DNA of 64,000 nucleotides from Chitinophaga varians (GTDB taxonomy: Bacteria > Bacteroidota > Bacteroidia > Chitinophagales > Chitinophagaceae), in the NCBI RefSeq assembly GCF_012641275.1, contig NZ_JABAIA010000004.1, positions 248,001 through 312,000 on the forward strand, read 5' to 3'. Positions 17,401 to 25,256 of this stretch are shown here, piece by piece. Both the position numbers and the translations under genes were made by a program. The notes beneath the pieces are model-generated. The model was not told the origin of the DNA. It ran no database searches and saw nothing but the letters and a program-made list of their open reading frames with translations. Each line of letters begins with the position of its first letter. Within the stretch, counting starts at the first letter, position 1.

Positions 17401-17980
17401 CGCGCCTTACCTCGGCATCGGCGATGCCATGTATGAAATCGGCGACAACGGGTTCTATAAACAGGATGTTATCGGTCAGGCGCAGCCTAAGTTCTACGGC
17501 GGTTTTACCAACACGTTTACCTACAAGAATTTTAGTCTGATCACCCTGCTTACCTTTTCTTATGGTGGGCAGATGTTATATATCGCCGATGTGCAGAACA
17601 AAAATTTCGAAAGTTTCGCTAACCGCGGCACCAGGATACTGCAACGGTGGACACCGGAAAACCCTTCTGCGGAAAGGCCCCGGCTTATATTGGGAGAGTA
17701 TGGCGCCAATACCAGCAGCGCTGAAGTATATGATGCTTCCTACCTGAAACTGAAGTCCATTACCATTACTTACCAGTTGCCCGCCCGTACCGCCGCCGGC
17801 ATGCACATCCGTGATGCTTCGGTATATGCTTCGGCCACCAATCTGTTCACCATAACAAAATACCCTGGTCCGGACCCGGAGGTGAGCAATAACCCTTACA
17901 GCCTGATCAACGGCAGCAGCGATGTCAGCACATTCCCTACCGTAAAGCAGTTTAACCTGGGCCTGCGTTTCGGATTTTAA
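14441..17980 (+). CDS. SusC/RagA-family TonB-linked outer membrane receptor with STN signalling domain
   Basis: This 1179-residue outer-membrane receptor imports a ligand captured by the SusD partner. After the signal segment (KLTAFLLTAAALHIYATG, about 37-54) comes an STN domain (about 60-115) that signals to FecR. A carboxypeptidase-like domain follows (VQGRIIDKHGDPVPGVTIRV, about 148-225), then the plug (YGSTKRKDLTGSVASV; RGGTSLLGGNDPLYIIDG; DASATAIYGSKAANGVI) and a beta-barrel to the terminal F. An ATG at 14546 with a good GGAGAG site is an alternative start directly before the signal peptide. The longer start is kept because N-terminal extensions like this are common in Chitinophaga SusC proteins. 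The substrate is not evident; no glycoside hydrolase lies nearby. Confidence 0.95.
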   Translation: MKINVVCNRHQTFVSTGGDRPPLAENYRVTKIWRAMKLTAFLLTAAALHIYATGKSQTVTVACKNMPLQQVFSVIKQQTGFVFFYRNQDLSDVRPVSADIREQPLKTALARILLDKPLSFDIEGNTIVISRKLPAAETKPEQPDLFPPQDVQGRIIDKHGDPVPGVTIRVKGTNLAAITDQAGFFVLRNADARAELLVSCVGFESKNISLNGKTKLEIQLNAKVDDLNQYVVVGYGSTKRKDLTGSVASVNVEEVKNVPFASIDQALSGKAAGVQVTQSDGSPGGVAKIRIRGGTSLLGGNDPLYIIDGVQVTIQNRYIQNQAEVVNPIERAGSDNPNSSVNGSFTRGLNSLAGLNINDIESIDILKDASATAIYGSKAANGVIIITTKKGKLNQKPVLEANYYAGVSQPIREKLLNAEQYVNLLQEAARTKNAVRAAAGQDPDPMATNVINHPESLGTANTDWLKLVLRNAMTHNADISVRGGGSGSRYYTSLAYSKQDGVLKGTDFSRIAGKISLDNEITGKLRIITNLDYGFTKNNITNGIYPAAMYAPPTLPAFNPDGTPYQFLGSQIGGYDYQGFQNPMILLDGINTGKTASLIGSLSGDYDVLKNLKFRSTLSVNYNNFHQQNYVPSTAVIASASGVSSSNGGTASQGQTEDVNLFVENTLTWDKQFNENHRLNLLGGTSWQKYRFNSFSASGQGFPDDKYLNNISSAAITLPATGSSGQNALLSFYMRANYALKEKYLLTFTGRSDASSKFPAHNRVGYFPSGGAAWRVSEEPFMKKAAWVNELKLRVSAGYTGTQNFGDNLYYTLYTPGSYGGVNALIPSQLGNSKIKWESTLQKDLGLDFELFGSRLRGVIGYYEKITTGLLLSTQLPPSSSYSSVISNIATISNKGLEIDLRTDFIKQKYFQWTGALNISGNRSRVEDINNDFSDPNDAGATYLSANAVVRKGEPLGLFYGYKQTGIIRDQKQLDEYKKVFVYAKYFAPYLGIGDAMYEIGDNGFYKQDVIGQAQPKFYGGFTNTFTYKNFSLITLLTFSYGGQMLYIADVQNKNFESFANRGTRILQRWTPENPSAERPRLILGEYGANTSSAEVYDASYLKLKSITITYQLPARTAAGMHIRDASVYASATNLFTITKYPGPDPEVSNNPYSLINGSSDVSTFPTVKQFNLGLRFGF

Positions 17981-17997
17981 AACTATTAAACCAGCTA

Positions 17998-19425
17998 ATG
18001 ATGAAAAGGATCATATATACGTTTACGTTACTCAGCACAGTGGTGATGACAAGTGTGTCCTGCAAAAAGGAACTGGGAAAATTGCCGGAAAACGCCAAAG
18101 TGGATGGCAACACCATCATCGACCAACGGACGTCTGAAATAGCGCTCAACGGCGCTTATTACCGGTTTGCGGCGGTGAGCGGCGATAATATCACGAAATG
18201 GTTTGAACACGAGGTGCCGCCTGCCATGTTTGCAGGGTATATGGGATACGGTTACGGGGCAGATCAGGCGGAGATAGATAATAACTACGCAAAGTCCGGT
18301 TATGCGAACATCTACTGGACATCCTCCTATCAGCTGATCAATGCTGCCAATGGGGTCATCAAGGGCGTGACCGCGCTGGATGACAAACGTTTCACCGGCA
18401 ACCGTAAAAAGGAGGTGCTGGCTGAAGCGCGCTTCCTGAGAGCATATGCGCATTTCAAGCTGCTGAGTTTCTTCGGGCAGTGGTTCGACCTGGGCAGCCC
18501 TTACGGAGCGCTGCTCCGCGAAGATTTTACACAGGTGGACGCTTTGCCGAAAGCCCGCAGCTCAGTGAAAGACAGTTATGCTTTTATCCTTGCCGATGTA
18601 GATGACGCCATTGCCAATGCCCCCGCGGAGAACCCGGCGTGGTACGCCACACGCTGGGCGGCCATGGCGCTCAAAATGCGGGTGCTGATGAGCCACGGGC
18701 AGCCGGAAGACTATAAGCAGGTAGCGGACCTGGCAGATTCCATTATCCTTCGCAGTAAATACACGCCGGAGCCACAAACGAAAGATATCTTCTACCTGAA
18801 AGGCCTGGGCAGCACCGAGGTTATACTGGGCGTCAAACCACAACAAAACCAGGAGAGCTTCTATTATGTGCTCAGCCGGCAATACTGGCCGGGGGCCTCT
18901 TCGCTGTACGTAGCTAAAACAGCATTAAAAGACCTGTTGCAGAATGATCCGCGCGCCTGGATGATAGGCACCGAAAACCGCTATACGAAAGGCACGTATT
19001 ACTTCCTGAAATATATCAAACAGGGCGATGCGCCTTCTGTGTTGTCCGAAACGGCCTATGCTTTCCGGTTGACAGAAGTGTACCTGCTGAAAGCGGAAGC
19101 TATCGTCCGTTCCGGTGGCAGTTTACAGGCCGCCCGCGATATCCTTAGGGCGGTCATGGGCCGCGGCGGTGTAACTGATTTCAGTGCCGTAGACAACGCG
19201 GTATCTGTCAATGACCTGCTGAAACAACTGTACCTCGAATTCGTGCGAAACCTCGTGGCCGAAGACGGGCAGGAATGGATGGCGCTGTTGCGCCTGCCTT
19301 CTTCGTTGATACAGGAATTAAGGCCAACGGCCAACGATAAGGTTAAATATATTTTGCCAATACCACATAGCGAGTTCCTCTACAATCCCGCTATCGGTCT
19401 GCAGAACCCGGGCTATCAGAAATAA
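17998..19425 (+). CDS. SusD/RagB-family outer membrane lipoprotein
   Basis: This 475-residue surface lipoprotein begins with a signal peptide ending in a cysteine (LLSTVVMTSVSC). The body has the SusD tetratricopeptide layout: NAANGVIKGVTALDD, AEARFLRAYAHFKLLSFFGQ, RWAAMALKMRVLMSH, and the C-terminal FRLTEVYLLKAEAIVRSGG. It captures ligand for the SusC channel whose gene ends 17 bases upstream. The downstream TlpA-like genes are close enough (20 and 24 bases) to be in the same operon. Confidence 0.93.
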   Translation: MMKRIIYTFTLLSTVVMTSVSCKKELGKLPENAKVDGNTIIDQRTSEIALNGAYYRFAAVSGDNITKWFEHEVPPAMFAGYMGYGYGADQAEIDNNYAKSGYANIYWTSSYQLINAANGVIKGVTALDDKRFTGNRKKEVLAEARFLRAYAHFKLLSFFGQWFDLGSPYGALLREDFTQVDALPKARSSVKDSYAFILADVDDAIANAPAENPAWYATRWAAMALKMRVLMSHGQPEDYKQVADLADSIILRSKYTPEPQTKDIFYLKGLGSTEVILGVKPQQNQESFYYVLSRQYWPGASSLYVAKTALKDLLQNDPRAWMIGTENRYTKGTYYFLKYIKQGDAPSVLSETAYAFRLTEVYLLKAEAIVRSGGSLQAARDILRAVMGRGGVTDFSAVDNAVSVNDLLKQLYLEFVRNLVAEDGQEWMALLRLPSSLIQELRPTANDKVKYILPIPHSEFLYNPAIGLQNPGYQK

Positions 19426-19445
19426 TTCACTTTAAATACCAAACG

Positions 19446-20531
19446 ATGCATACCCACACTAAAATCTTCATGGCCGCCTTGTTACTGGCAGCAGGCTGTA
19501 AACAGGCCACCACGCCGCCGGCCACGCTTACGGCAGAACTGACAGGACTGAAAGACACGGTTGTTTTCATCTCCGTGCCGGTAGCTGATTCTGCTAAAAC
19601 CGATACCGTGGCGGTGAAAGATGGCCGGTTCACCTGGACCGGAAACATTACCGAACCGCAGAAAATTTTTATCGGTACTTCCACCCGTTATCTGCAGCTG
19701 TTCATGGAGAATGCCGCCGTAAGCCTCAAAGGCAACATGGATTCGCTGGACAAGATGAAGATCACCGGTTCTGCCACGCAGGAGGCTTATGAGGCCTACG
19801 AAAAATCCATTGCGGATATTACTGACCAGCAAGATGTACTGTACCAGCAGTACCCGCAGGTGAAGGGAAACGATTCGGCCCAGGCAGTGCTGGAAGCTAA
19901 GATAGATGTGCTGCGCCAGCAACGGCGGGAGCGGAGCAAACAATACATTGCTGCCCATCCGGAAAGTCCGGTAAGTGTGGACCTCATTGCGGACATGGCT
20001 GTCATCGGCGAATACGCGCCGCTGGACAGCCTGTACCGCCAACTGGCGCCGGCAGCGCAAGAAACAGCCGCAGGCACACGCCTGGCCAAACGGCTGGCTA
20101 TACTAAAGAAGAGCGCTGTCGGTCAGCCGATGATCGACTTTACCCAGGCCGATGTCAACGGCAAACCTGTACGCCTGTCAGATTTTAAAGGCAAGTATGT
20201 GCTGCTCGATTTCTGGGCCAGCTGGTGCGGCCCGTGCAGAGCCGAGAATCCGAATGTCTTAAAAGCTTACAACACTTTTAAGGATAAAAACTTTACAGTT
20301 GTCGGCGTATCGCTGGATGATAAGGCCGATAAGTGGAAACAGGCCATCGAACAGGACGGTATGCCCTGGATGCAGGTGTCTGACCTGAAAGGGTTTCGCA
20401 ATGAGGTGGCGCAGCAATACGGCATACAGGCCATACCCTGTTCCTTTCTCATCGATCCGCAGGGGACCATCATCGCGAAAGACCTGAGAGGAGCCGCGCT
20501 GCATACCAAACTGGCGGCCACGCTTCAATGA
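19446..20531 (+). CDS. DUF4369/TlpA thioredoxin-like lipoprotein
   Basis: This 361-residue lipoprotein has lipobox LLAAGC and so sits in the periplasm or on a membrane. Its N-terminal DUF4369-like domain (LTAELTGLKDTVVFISVPV) is followed by a helical linker and a TlpA/ResA thioredoxin domain from about 220 with the active site WASWCGPCRAENP and the cis-Pro region QAIPCSFLIDPQG. Such proteins reduce or exchange disulfides on exported proteins. It follows SusD by 20 bases. A paralogue follows directly. Confidence 0.9.
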   Translation: MHTHTKIFMAALLLAAGCKQATTPPATLTAELTGLKDTVVFISVPVADSAKTDTVAVKDGRFTWTGNITEPQKIFIGTSTRYLQLFMENAAVSLKGNMDSLDKMKITGSATQEAYEAYEKSIADITDQQDVLYQQYPQVKGNDSAQAVLEAKIDVLRQQRRERSKQYIAAHPESPVSVDLIADMAVIGEYAPLDSLYRQLAPAAQETAAGTRLAKRLAILKKSAVGQPMIDFTQADVNGKPVRLSDFKGKYVLLDFWASWCGPCRAENPNVLKAYNTFKDKNFTVVGVSLDDKADKWKQAIEQDGMPWMQVSDLKGFRNEVAQQYGIQAIPCSFLIDPQGTIIAKDLRGAALHTKLAATLQ

Positions 20532-20555
20532 TTTTTTAATAATAAATAACACCAT

Positions 20556-21764
20556 ATGAAAAATAACTGGGTTCTTTTTTCTTTGCTGCTGCCCGCTTTA
20601 CAGGCAGGCGCACAAAATAAGCAGGCTTTTACTTTAAAGGGAGATATCAAAGGACTGCCTGACCGCTACATCTACCTCAGCTATCCGGAGGGCGCCGCCG
20701 TATATAAAACAGACAGCGTGATCACACACAGCGGTAAATTCACTTTCACTGGTACGGTGGAACAGCCGGTGCAGGCCCGGTTGTACACCGACAAACAGAA
20801 AGCCATGTATGGGGAAGGAGATGCGGCCTCCTTTTTTATAGAGCCTGTGCCTATGCAGCTGAAGTCGGCCACCGGCAAACTGAAAGACGCCAGACTGACT
20901 GGCTCCAAAGTACAGCTGGAACAGGATGAACTGGAGGCAATGAGAGCGCCGGTGATGAAACAGCTGAGCCCATTGTCAGCCGCCTATCGTAAGTTGAACA
21001 ATGAGTACATTGCCGGTATGAGGGCTAAGAAGATAGACGCCGCGCTGAAGCCGCTGAAAGATAAAATGGATAAGCTGAAAGACCAGATGGAGCCGCATTA
21101 TGAGGCCATGGAGAAAATCGATAAGGCGTTCATCGATAAATATCCCAACTCTTACGTCAGCGCACAGTTGCTGCGCTTCCGTGTAAGCGGTATCCCGCTG
21201 GCGGAAGGGGAAGCCTACTATGCCCGTATGTCGCCGGAAATGCAGCAGAGCGCCGATGGCAGGGAGATCAAAAAAGAACTGGAGGGTCTGCGTGCCGGTT
21301 CACCGGGAAGCGTGGCACATGTTTTCACCAAAACGGACATCGACGGCCAAACGCTTAACCTAGCCGATTTCAAAGGCAAATACGTGATGCTTGATTTCTG
21401 GGCCAGCTGGTGCGGCCCCTGCCGCAAAGGCAACCCACATCTGAAAGAACTGTATGGCAAATACAAAGACAAAGGCTTTGAGATCATCGGCATTTCAGAC
21501 GACGATTCCAATCATGCTGCCTGGAAGAAAGCGGTGGAACAGGACGGCATCGGTATCTGGCGTCATGTGCTGCGTGGCCTCGACTGGGAAAAAAGGAAGA
21601 AAAACCTGCCTAATCCCGAAGATGTCAGCGATGACTACGGCATCCATTCCCTGCCCACCAAAATCCTCATTGACCCGCAGGGCATGATCATTGGCCGCTA
21701 TGGCGGTGGCGGCGAAGATGACGACGCCATGAACAAAAAGCTGAAAGAGCTATTTGGCGCATAA
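20556..21764 (+). CDS. DUF4369/TlpA thioredoxin-like periplasmic protein
   Basis: This 402-residue protein has a cleavable signal peptide (LLLPALQAGAQN), a DUF4369-like N-terminal domain (FTLKGDIKGLPDRYIYLSYP) and a lysine-rich helical linker (about 145-200). The C-terminal thioredoxin domain has WASWCGPCRKGNP and the cis-Pro segment HSLPTKILIDPQG. It is a paralogue of the gene before it. The same FKGKYV(M/L)LDFWASWCGPC core occurs in both, with different membrane anchoring. A terminator follows 6 bases after the stop, so it is the last gene of the susCD operon. Confidence 0.9.
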   Translation: MKNNWVLFSLLLPALQAGAQNKQAFTLKGDIKGLPDRYIYLSYPEGAAVYKTDSVITHSGKFTFTGTVEQPVQARLYTDKQKAMYGEGDAASFFIEPVPMQLKSATGKLKDARLTGSKVQLEQDELEAMRAPVMKQLSPLSAAYRKLNNEYIAGMRAKKIDAALKPLKDKMDKLKDQMEPHYEAMEKIDKAFIDKYPNSYVSAQLLRFRVSGIPLAEGEAYYARMSPEMQQSADGREIKKELEGLRAGSPGSVAHVFTKTDIDGQTLNLADFKGKYVMLDFWASWCGPCRKGNPHLKELYGKYKDKGFEIIGISDDDSNHAAWKKAVEQDGIGIWRHVLRGLDWEKRKKNLPNPEDVSDDYGIHSLPTKILIDPQGMIIGRYGGGGEDDDAMNKKLKELFGA

Positions 21765-21770
21765 CCCCAA

Positions 21771-21805
21771 AAGCCTTGTGAACGCATCGTTTACAAGGCT
21801 TTTTT
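21771..21805 (+). terminator. Rho-independent terminator after the first susCD/TlpA operon
   Basis: AAGCCTTGT (21771-21779) pairs with ACAAGGCTT (21793-21801), followed by a run of T. It lies just after the second TlpA-like gene. Confidence 0.85.
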
Positions 21806-21833
21806 AATTCCGCATTCGGAAGTATATTTGGCT

Positions 21834-22193
21834 ATGGACACTCATACACACGATCAGCGTATCGCTAAAATGACTTTCGCTTCTGTCTATCCTTTGTTAC
21901 TCGCAAAGGTGGAACGGAAGGGCAGAACAAAAGAAGAGCTGCATCAGGTGATCACGTGGCTGACAGGCTTCGATGATAAGCAGCTGGACAAACTGATAAA
22001 GGAAAAAGTCACTTATGAAACCTTCTTCCAGCGTGCATCGCTGAATCCCAACGCCGGCCTCATTACCGGCGTCATCTGCGGTTACAGGGTTGAGGATATC
22101 GAAAACCCGCTGACGCAACAGGTGCGTTACCTGGACAAGCTGGTGGATGAATTGGCGAAGGGGAGGAAGATGGAGAAAATTTTGCGGGGGTAA
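21834..22193 (+). CDS. DUF2200 family protein
   Basis: This 119-residue cytosolic protein matches the DUF2200 pattern from end to end: RIAKMTFASVYPLLLAKVERKGRTKEELHQVITWLTGFD, then NPNAGLITGVICGYRVEDIENPL. Function is unknown. The ATG at 21834 is preferred to the in-frame TTG at 21828. A TATATTTG sequence, a full match to the -7 consensus, ends only 3 bases before this ATG. If it is the promoter, the mRNA would be nearly leaderless. Confidence 0.85.
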   Translation: MDTHTHDQRIAKMTFASVYPLLLAKVERKGRTKEELHQVITWLTGFDDKQLDKLIKEKVTYETFFQRASLNPNAGLITGVICGYRVEDIENPLTQQVRYLDKLVDELAKGRKMEKILRG

Positions 22194-22478
22194 TCTCAGT
22201 ATCTGTAATTACCTTGTAGAAAGAATAATTTTTGGCTTCAACAAATAATCTTATATTCGAATAAGGCTCAAAATAACCCAACATGTATCTTTATTTGGCA
22301 GATTAGAGATTCAAATATTGTTCGTTAACCAGTTATACCGGTTGTACTGTAGAAGCTCCATTAGTAAAATTTACGGATTGTTAAAGAGTATGTTGGTTTA
22401 GCTGACTATAGGGAGATATATGGCGCGAAATATGGCCATTTTATTTAATCCCTTTTAACCTCTAAACTATTAAATGCC

Positions 22479-22736
22479 ATGAAAAGATTTGCATTTTCAG
22501 TAGTAGTGACATTACTTGCCGTTTTGTCTTTTAATACTGTTCAGGCGGCGCAGTGTTTTTGTATAGAGTGGATTATCCAGCCTTACGAATTTATAGCCTG
22601 GGAGTATTGGTCCAGTTCGGGTGATTGTAGCAACCCCGATGCGGGTCTCGCATTGGGAAGGCATTATCAGAATGATGTATTAATAGATTATCACTATAGA
22701 GATGCCGCAGGCACCTACTACTATTGTACCCATTAA
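22479..22736 (+). CDS. Small secreted protein of unknown function
   Basis: An 85-residue protein with a clear signal peptide (RFAFSVVVTLLAVLSFNTVQA) leaves a mature part of about 60 residues with four cysteines (CFC, SGDC, YYYC) and many aromatic residues. I do not recognise it. It is in an AT-richer stretch, 41 bases before an unknown lipoprotein gene on the same strand; both begin MKR. The 285 bases upstream (22194-22478) hold no gene I can support. Confidence 0.6.
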   Translation: MKRFAFSVVVTLLAVLSFNTVQAAQCFCIEWIIQPYEFIAWEYWSSSGDCSNPDAGLALGRHYQNDVLIDYHYRDAAGTYYYCTH

Positions 22737-22777
22737 ATGTATTGAACTGAAAATTACTTTAAAATAATACTAAAGTT

Positions 22778-23542
22778 ATGAAAAGGTATCTGTATTTAAC
22801 TACTGTAGTGGCAGTTCTAAGTTGTAACAATAATGTCAAGGATAGAACAGTTCCACCAAAGCCTGAATCAGTAAACCTTGTTAAAAAAGATAAAGATGAC
22901 GCAGAGGTGCAAGGAGCCAGGTTGGGCTATAAACAACTCCCACCACTAATAAAATATTTGACATCGGCGGAAACTGGTATAACTGATCCTGTCCAGAATA
23001 TTAAAGCACAGGAAGATTTTTTGAGTGAAGGACTTCCCGTAGGTGCAAGTTTGTTGGAATGGAAGGAGAAACAAGGTAATTCCTGGGAAAAAGCTGATAA
23101 GCTGTATGCTGATTTTGTTAATCAGCACAAGGACCATAAATATATAAGTGATTTCAGGCAATATGGAGCTTACGTGATATTGGTGAAGTTAAATTTATTG
23201 GGTGATGATTCACCTGAAGGTCTGGAAAAAATTTATTTTTATTTAAATGAACTGGTAAAAGGCAACAGTATCAATACGCCATTAATATCCTATGGTTTAA
23301 GCAAATTGAAGGAAAAGCGATTTCCAGAGACTAAAATAAGTGACCTCGCCAATAAGGTAAAGGACAATTTGCAAAGTAGCAGTCGTTTTACAAGTTTTAA
23401 AAGTAATCTGAAGCAATCCATCAGTCAGCCATCTGCCAAAAAGAAAGAGCACGCGGCTGAAGAAGAGAACCATGTTAAAATTTATCAAATGATAGAAGAA
23501 GGGGAGAATAATATTAAATTATTGGCCCAATCCCATAAATAA
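22778..23542 (+). CDS. Putative lipoprotein of unknown function
   Basis: This 254-residue protein has an N-terminal signal ending in VAVLSCNNN, a plausible lipobox. The rest is lysine-rich and helical, with a charged C-terminus (KKKEHAAEEENH). I recognise no domain. Codon use is AT-rich compared with neighbours. It is 41 bases after the small secreted protein and ends just before a bidirectional terminator. Confidence 0.6.
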   Translation: MKRYLYLTTVVAVLSCNNNVKDRTVPPKPESVNLVKKDKDDAEVQGARLGYKQLPPLIKYLTSAETGITDPVQNIKAQEDFLSEGLPVGASLLEWKEKQGNSWEKADKLYADFVNQHKDHKYISDFRQYGAYVILVKLNLLGDDSPEGLEKIYFYLNELVKGNSINTPLISYGLSKLKEKRFPETKISDLANKVKDNLQSSSRFTSFKSNLKQSISQPSAKKKEHAAEEENHVKIYQMIEEGENNIKLLAQSHK

Positions 23543-23554
23543 ACATATCATAAT

Positions 23555-23593
23555 ATCAGCCGTATACCCACTGCAAGCGGATATACGGCTGAT
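23555..23593. terminator. Bidirectional terminator between convergent genes
   Basis: A 12-bp stem (23555-23566 with 23582-23593, ATCAGCCGTATA and its complement) lies between the plus-strand lipoprotein stop (23542) and the minus-strand SusD stop (23600). It can serve both strands. Confidence 0.75.
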
Positions 23594-23599
23594 CATAAA

Positions 23600-25201
23600 T
23601 CAATATCCCGGGTTTTGTGTTAATCCCGGTTCTATTTTCAAACTACCGGAGTGGAACGGCCACAGGTAGTTACGCGCTTGAAAAGAGCGGTCTTCTATCT
23701 TCAGGGAAACCAGGCTGCCGTTCACCAGCCGGGTATGTCCCAGTGCGGGTTTGGTCATTACCTGGTCACCGATTTTCCACCTGAGGATGTCATCATATCT
23801 TACGCCTTCTCCTGCCAGTTCTGTTCTTCGTTCATTTCTGATAAGGTCGGTCCATTGTTGCTGCGTATAGGCGCTGTATTTAGCCAGCGTTACGTCTGCT
23901 TCGGTCATGTCGAGGCCGGCCCTGGCCCTGAGCTGGTTGATACAGCTTTTGGTGAGGTTATCGATTTTGTTCTGCATGATCGTGGCTTCTGCATATGTCA
24001 ACAGTACCTCTGCATAACGCAGTATCGGGAAATGCATATTGCCGGCGTCGCGGAAGGCATCAGTTTCGTCTACGAATTTCCGGAACCAGTAGCCGGAGCG
24101 GCTGGCGCGTTCTTTTTCATAGAACATAGGGCTGTTCTGGTCATAGATGTTGATCGGCTCGTTGACGAACATATCGCCCTGGCCCATGATGCTGGCGGCA
24201 TAGCGGGGATCACGGTTCAGTTTGGGGTCCAGTTCGTAGTCCTGTTTGCTGTGATAGGGGCACTCATCGATCTTATTGCCCTGTAATGTCCAGTAGGCGT
24301 CTACCAGTGATTTTAAGGGCACGGCGTACGACTGGCCTTTGCCCGTCCGGAAATGTGGTCCCAGGTGCTCAAAAGAGTTCGTGCCGCTGTTACCATGACT
24401 GGGCATGTCCATTGTTATGATAAACTCTTTGTTGATTTTATCGCCCTTATAGTTGAACAGGTCACGGTACACCGGGTACAAGGAGTAATTGCCGCTGTCC
24501 ATGATCTCTTTGGCCAATCGTGCCGCCAGCTCATAGCGGCCATTGTACAAGGCGTAACGCATGATCAGGGCTTTAAGCGAGTATTTGTTGAACATATAGC
24601 CGTCGGAGTTATATTCCTTGTCCGGCAGGGTGTTGGCGGTGGCTTCCGCCATCGGGAAAAGTGTGTTGAGTATTTCCTCTTTTGATTTAGCCGGTTGTGT
24701 TACCTGTGAGATGTCTACCGGTTCGAGATAAAAAGGGACATTGCCCCAGCGGGACACTATCCTGAAATAGTGCCAGCAGCGGAGGCCTTCCAGGATGCCT
24801 TTGTATTTGGTGCGGATGGCCTCATCTTCCACATAAGGCGTATTGATGCTTTTCAGGTAAGTATTCAAACGGCCTATGTGTTTCATGTGGATGGTGTAGT
24901 AATATTCAAAGGCGCGGGTGTTGGCATCGTAGCTGCCGTTGGCAATGCGCTGATGATTATCGCCTTCCACTCTGCTGTAGGCGTTGTCTGATTTGCTGTC
25001 TTCCATGTAGAAGAGCAGCCTTCTGTCGCCCTGGTTGGTAAACACGTCCAGGTAGGTGCTGTACACAACGCGCCGCAGGTCTTCTTCTGTATTAAAGAAT
25101 TCATCAAACTTAGTGGCGGTGGGGTCCGGTTTGTCCAGGAATTTCTGGCATGCCGGCATGATAGCGGAAAGTAAAACAAGTAGGATAAGTCTCTTTTTCA
25201 T
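23600..25201 (-). CDS. SusD/RagB-family outer membrane lipoprotein
   Basis: This 533-residue protein begins MKKRLILLVLLSAIMPAC, a lipoprotein signal, which is why the ATG at 25201 is preferred to the upstream one at 25249. The SusD pattern is seen in KYKGILEGLRCWHYFRIVSRWGNVP, YSLKALIMRYALYNG, LRYAEVLLTYAEATIMQNK and NERRTELAGEGVRYDDILRW. It captures ligand for the SusC partner encoded upstream on the same strand. It is the last gene of the second sigma/FecR/SusC/SusD set. Confidence 0.94.
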   Translation of the reverse strand: MKKRLILLVLLSAIMPACQKFLDKPDPTATKFDEFFNTEEDLRRVVYSTYLDVFTNQGDRRLLFYMEDSKSDNAYSRVEGDNHQRIANGSYDANTRAFEYYYTIHMKHIGRLNTYLKSINTPYVEDEAIRTKYKGILEGLRCWHYFRIVSRWGNVPFYLEPVDISQVTQPAKSKEEILNTLFPMAEATANTLPDKEYNSDGYMFNKYSLKALIMRYALYNGRYELAARLAKEIMDSGNYSLYPVYRDLFNYKGDKINKEFIITMDMPSHGNSGTNSFEHLGPHFRTGKGQSYAVPLKSLVDAYWTLQGNKIDECPYHSKQDYELDPKLNRDPRYAASIMGQGDMFVNEPINIYDQNSPMFYEKERASRSGYWFRKFVDETDAFRDAGNMHFPILRYAEVLLTYAEATIMQNKIDNLTKSCINQLRARAGLDMTEADVTLAKYSAYTQQQWTDLIRNERRTELAGEGVRYDDILRWKIGDQVMTKPALGHTRLVNGSLVSLKIEDRSFQARNYLWPFHSGSLKIEPGLTQNPGY

Positions 25202-25256
25202 CGTATGCATATTTTGCAGTGGATTGAAATAAATTTTCGTGGGTGCCACAACGTGA

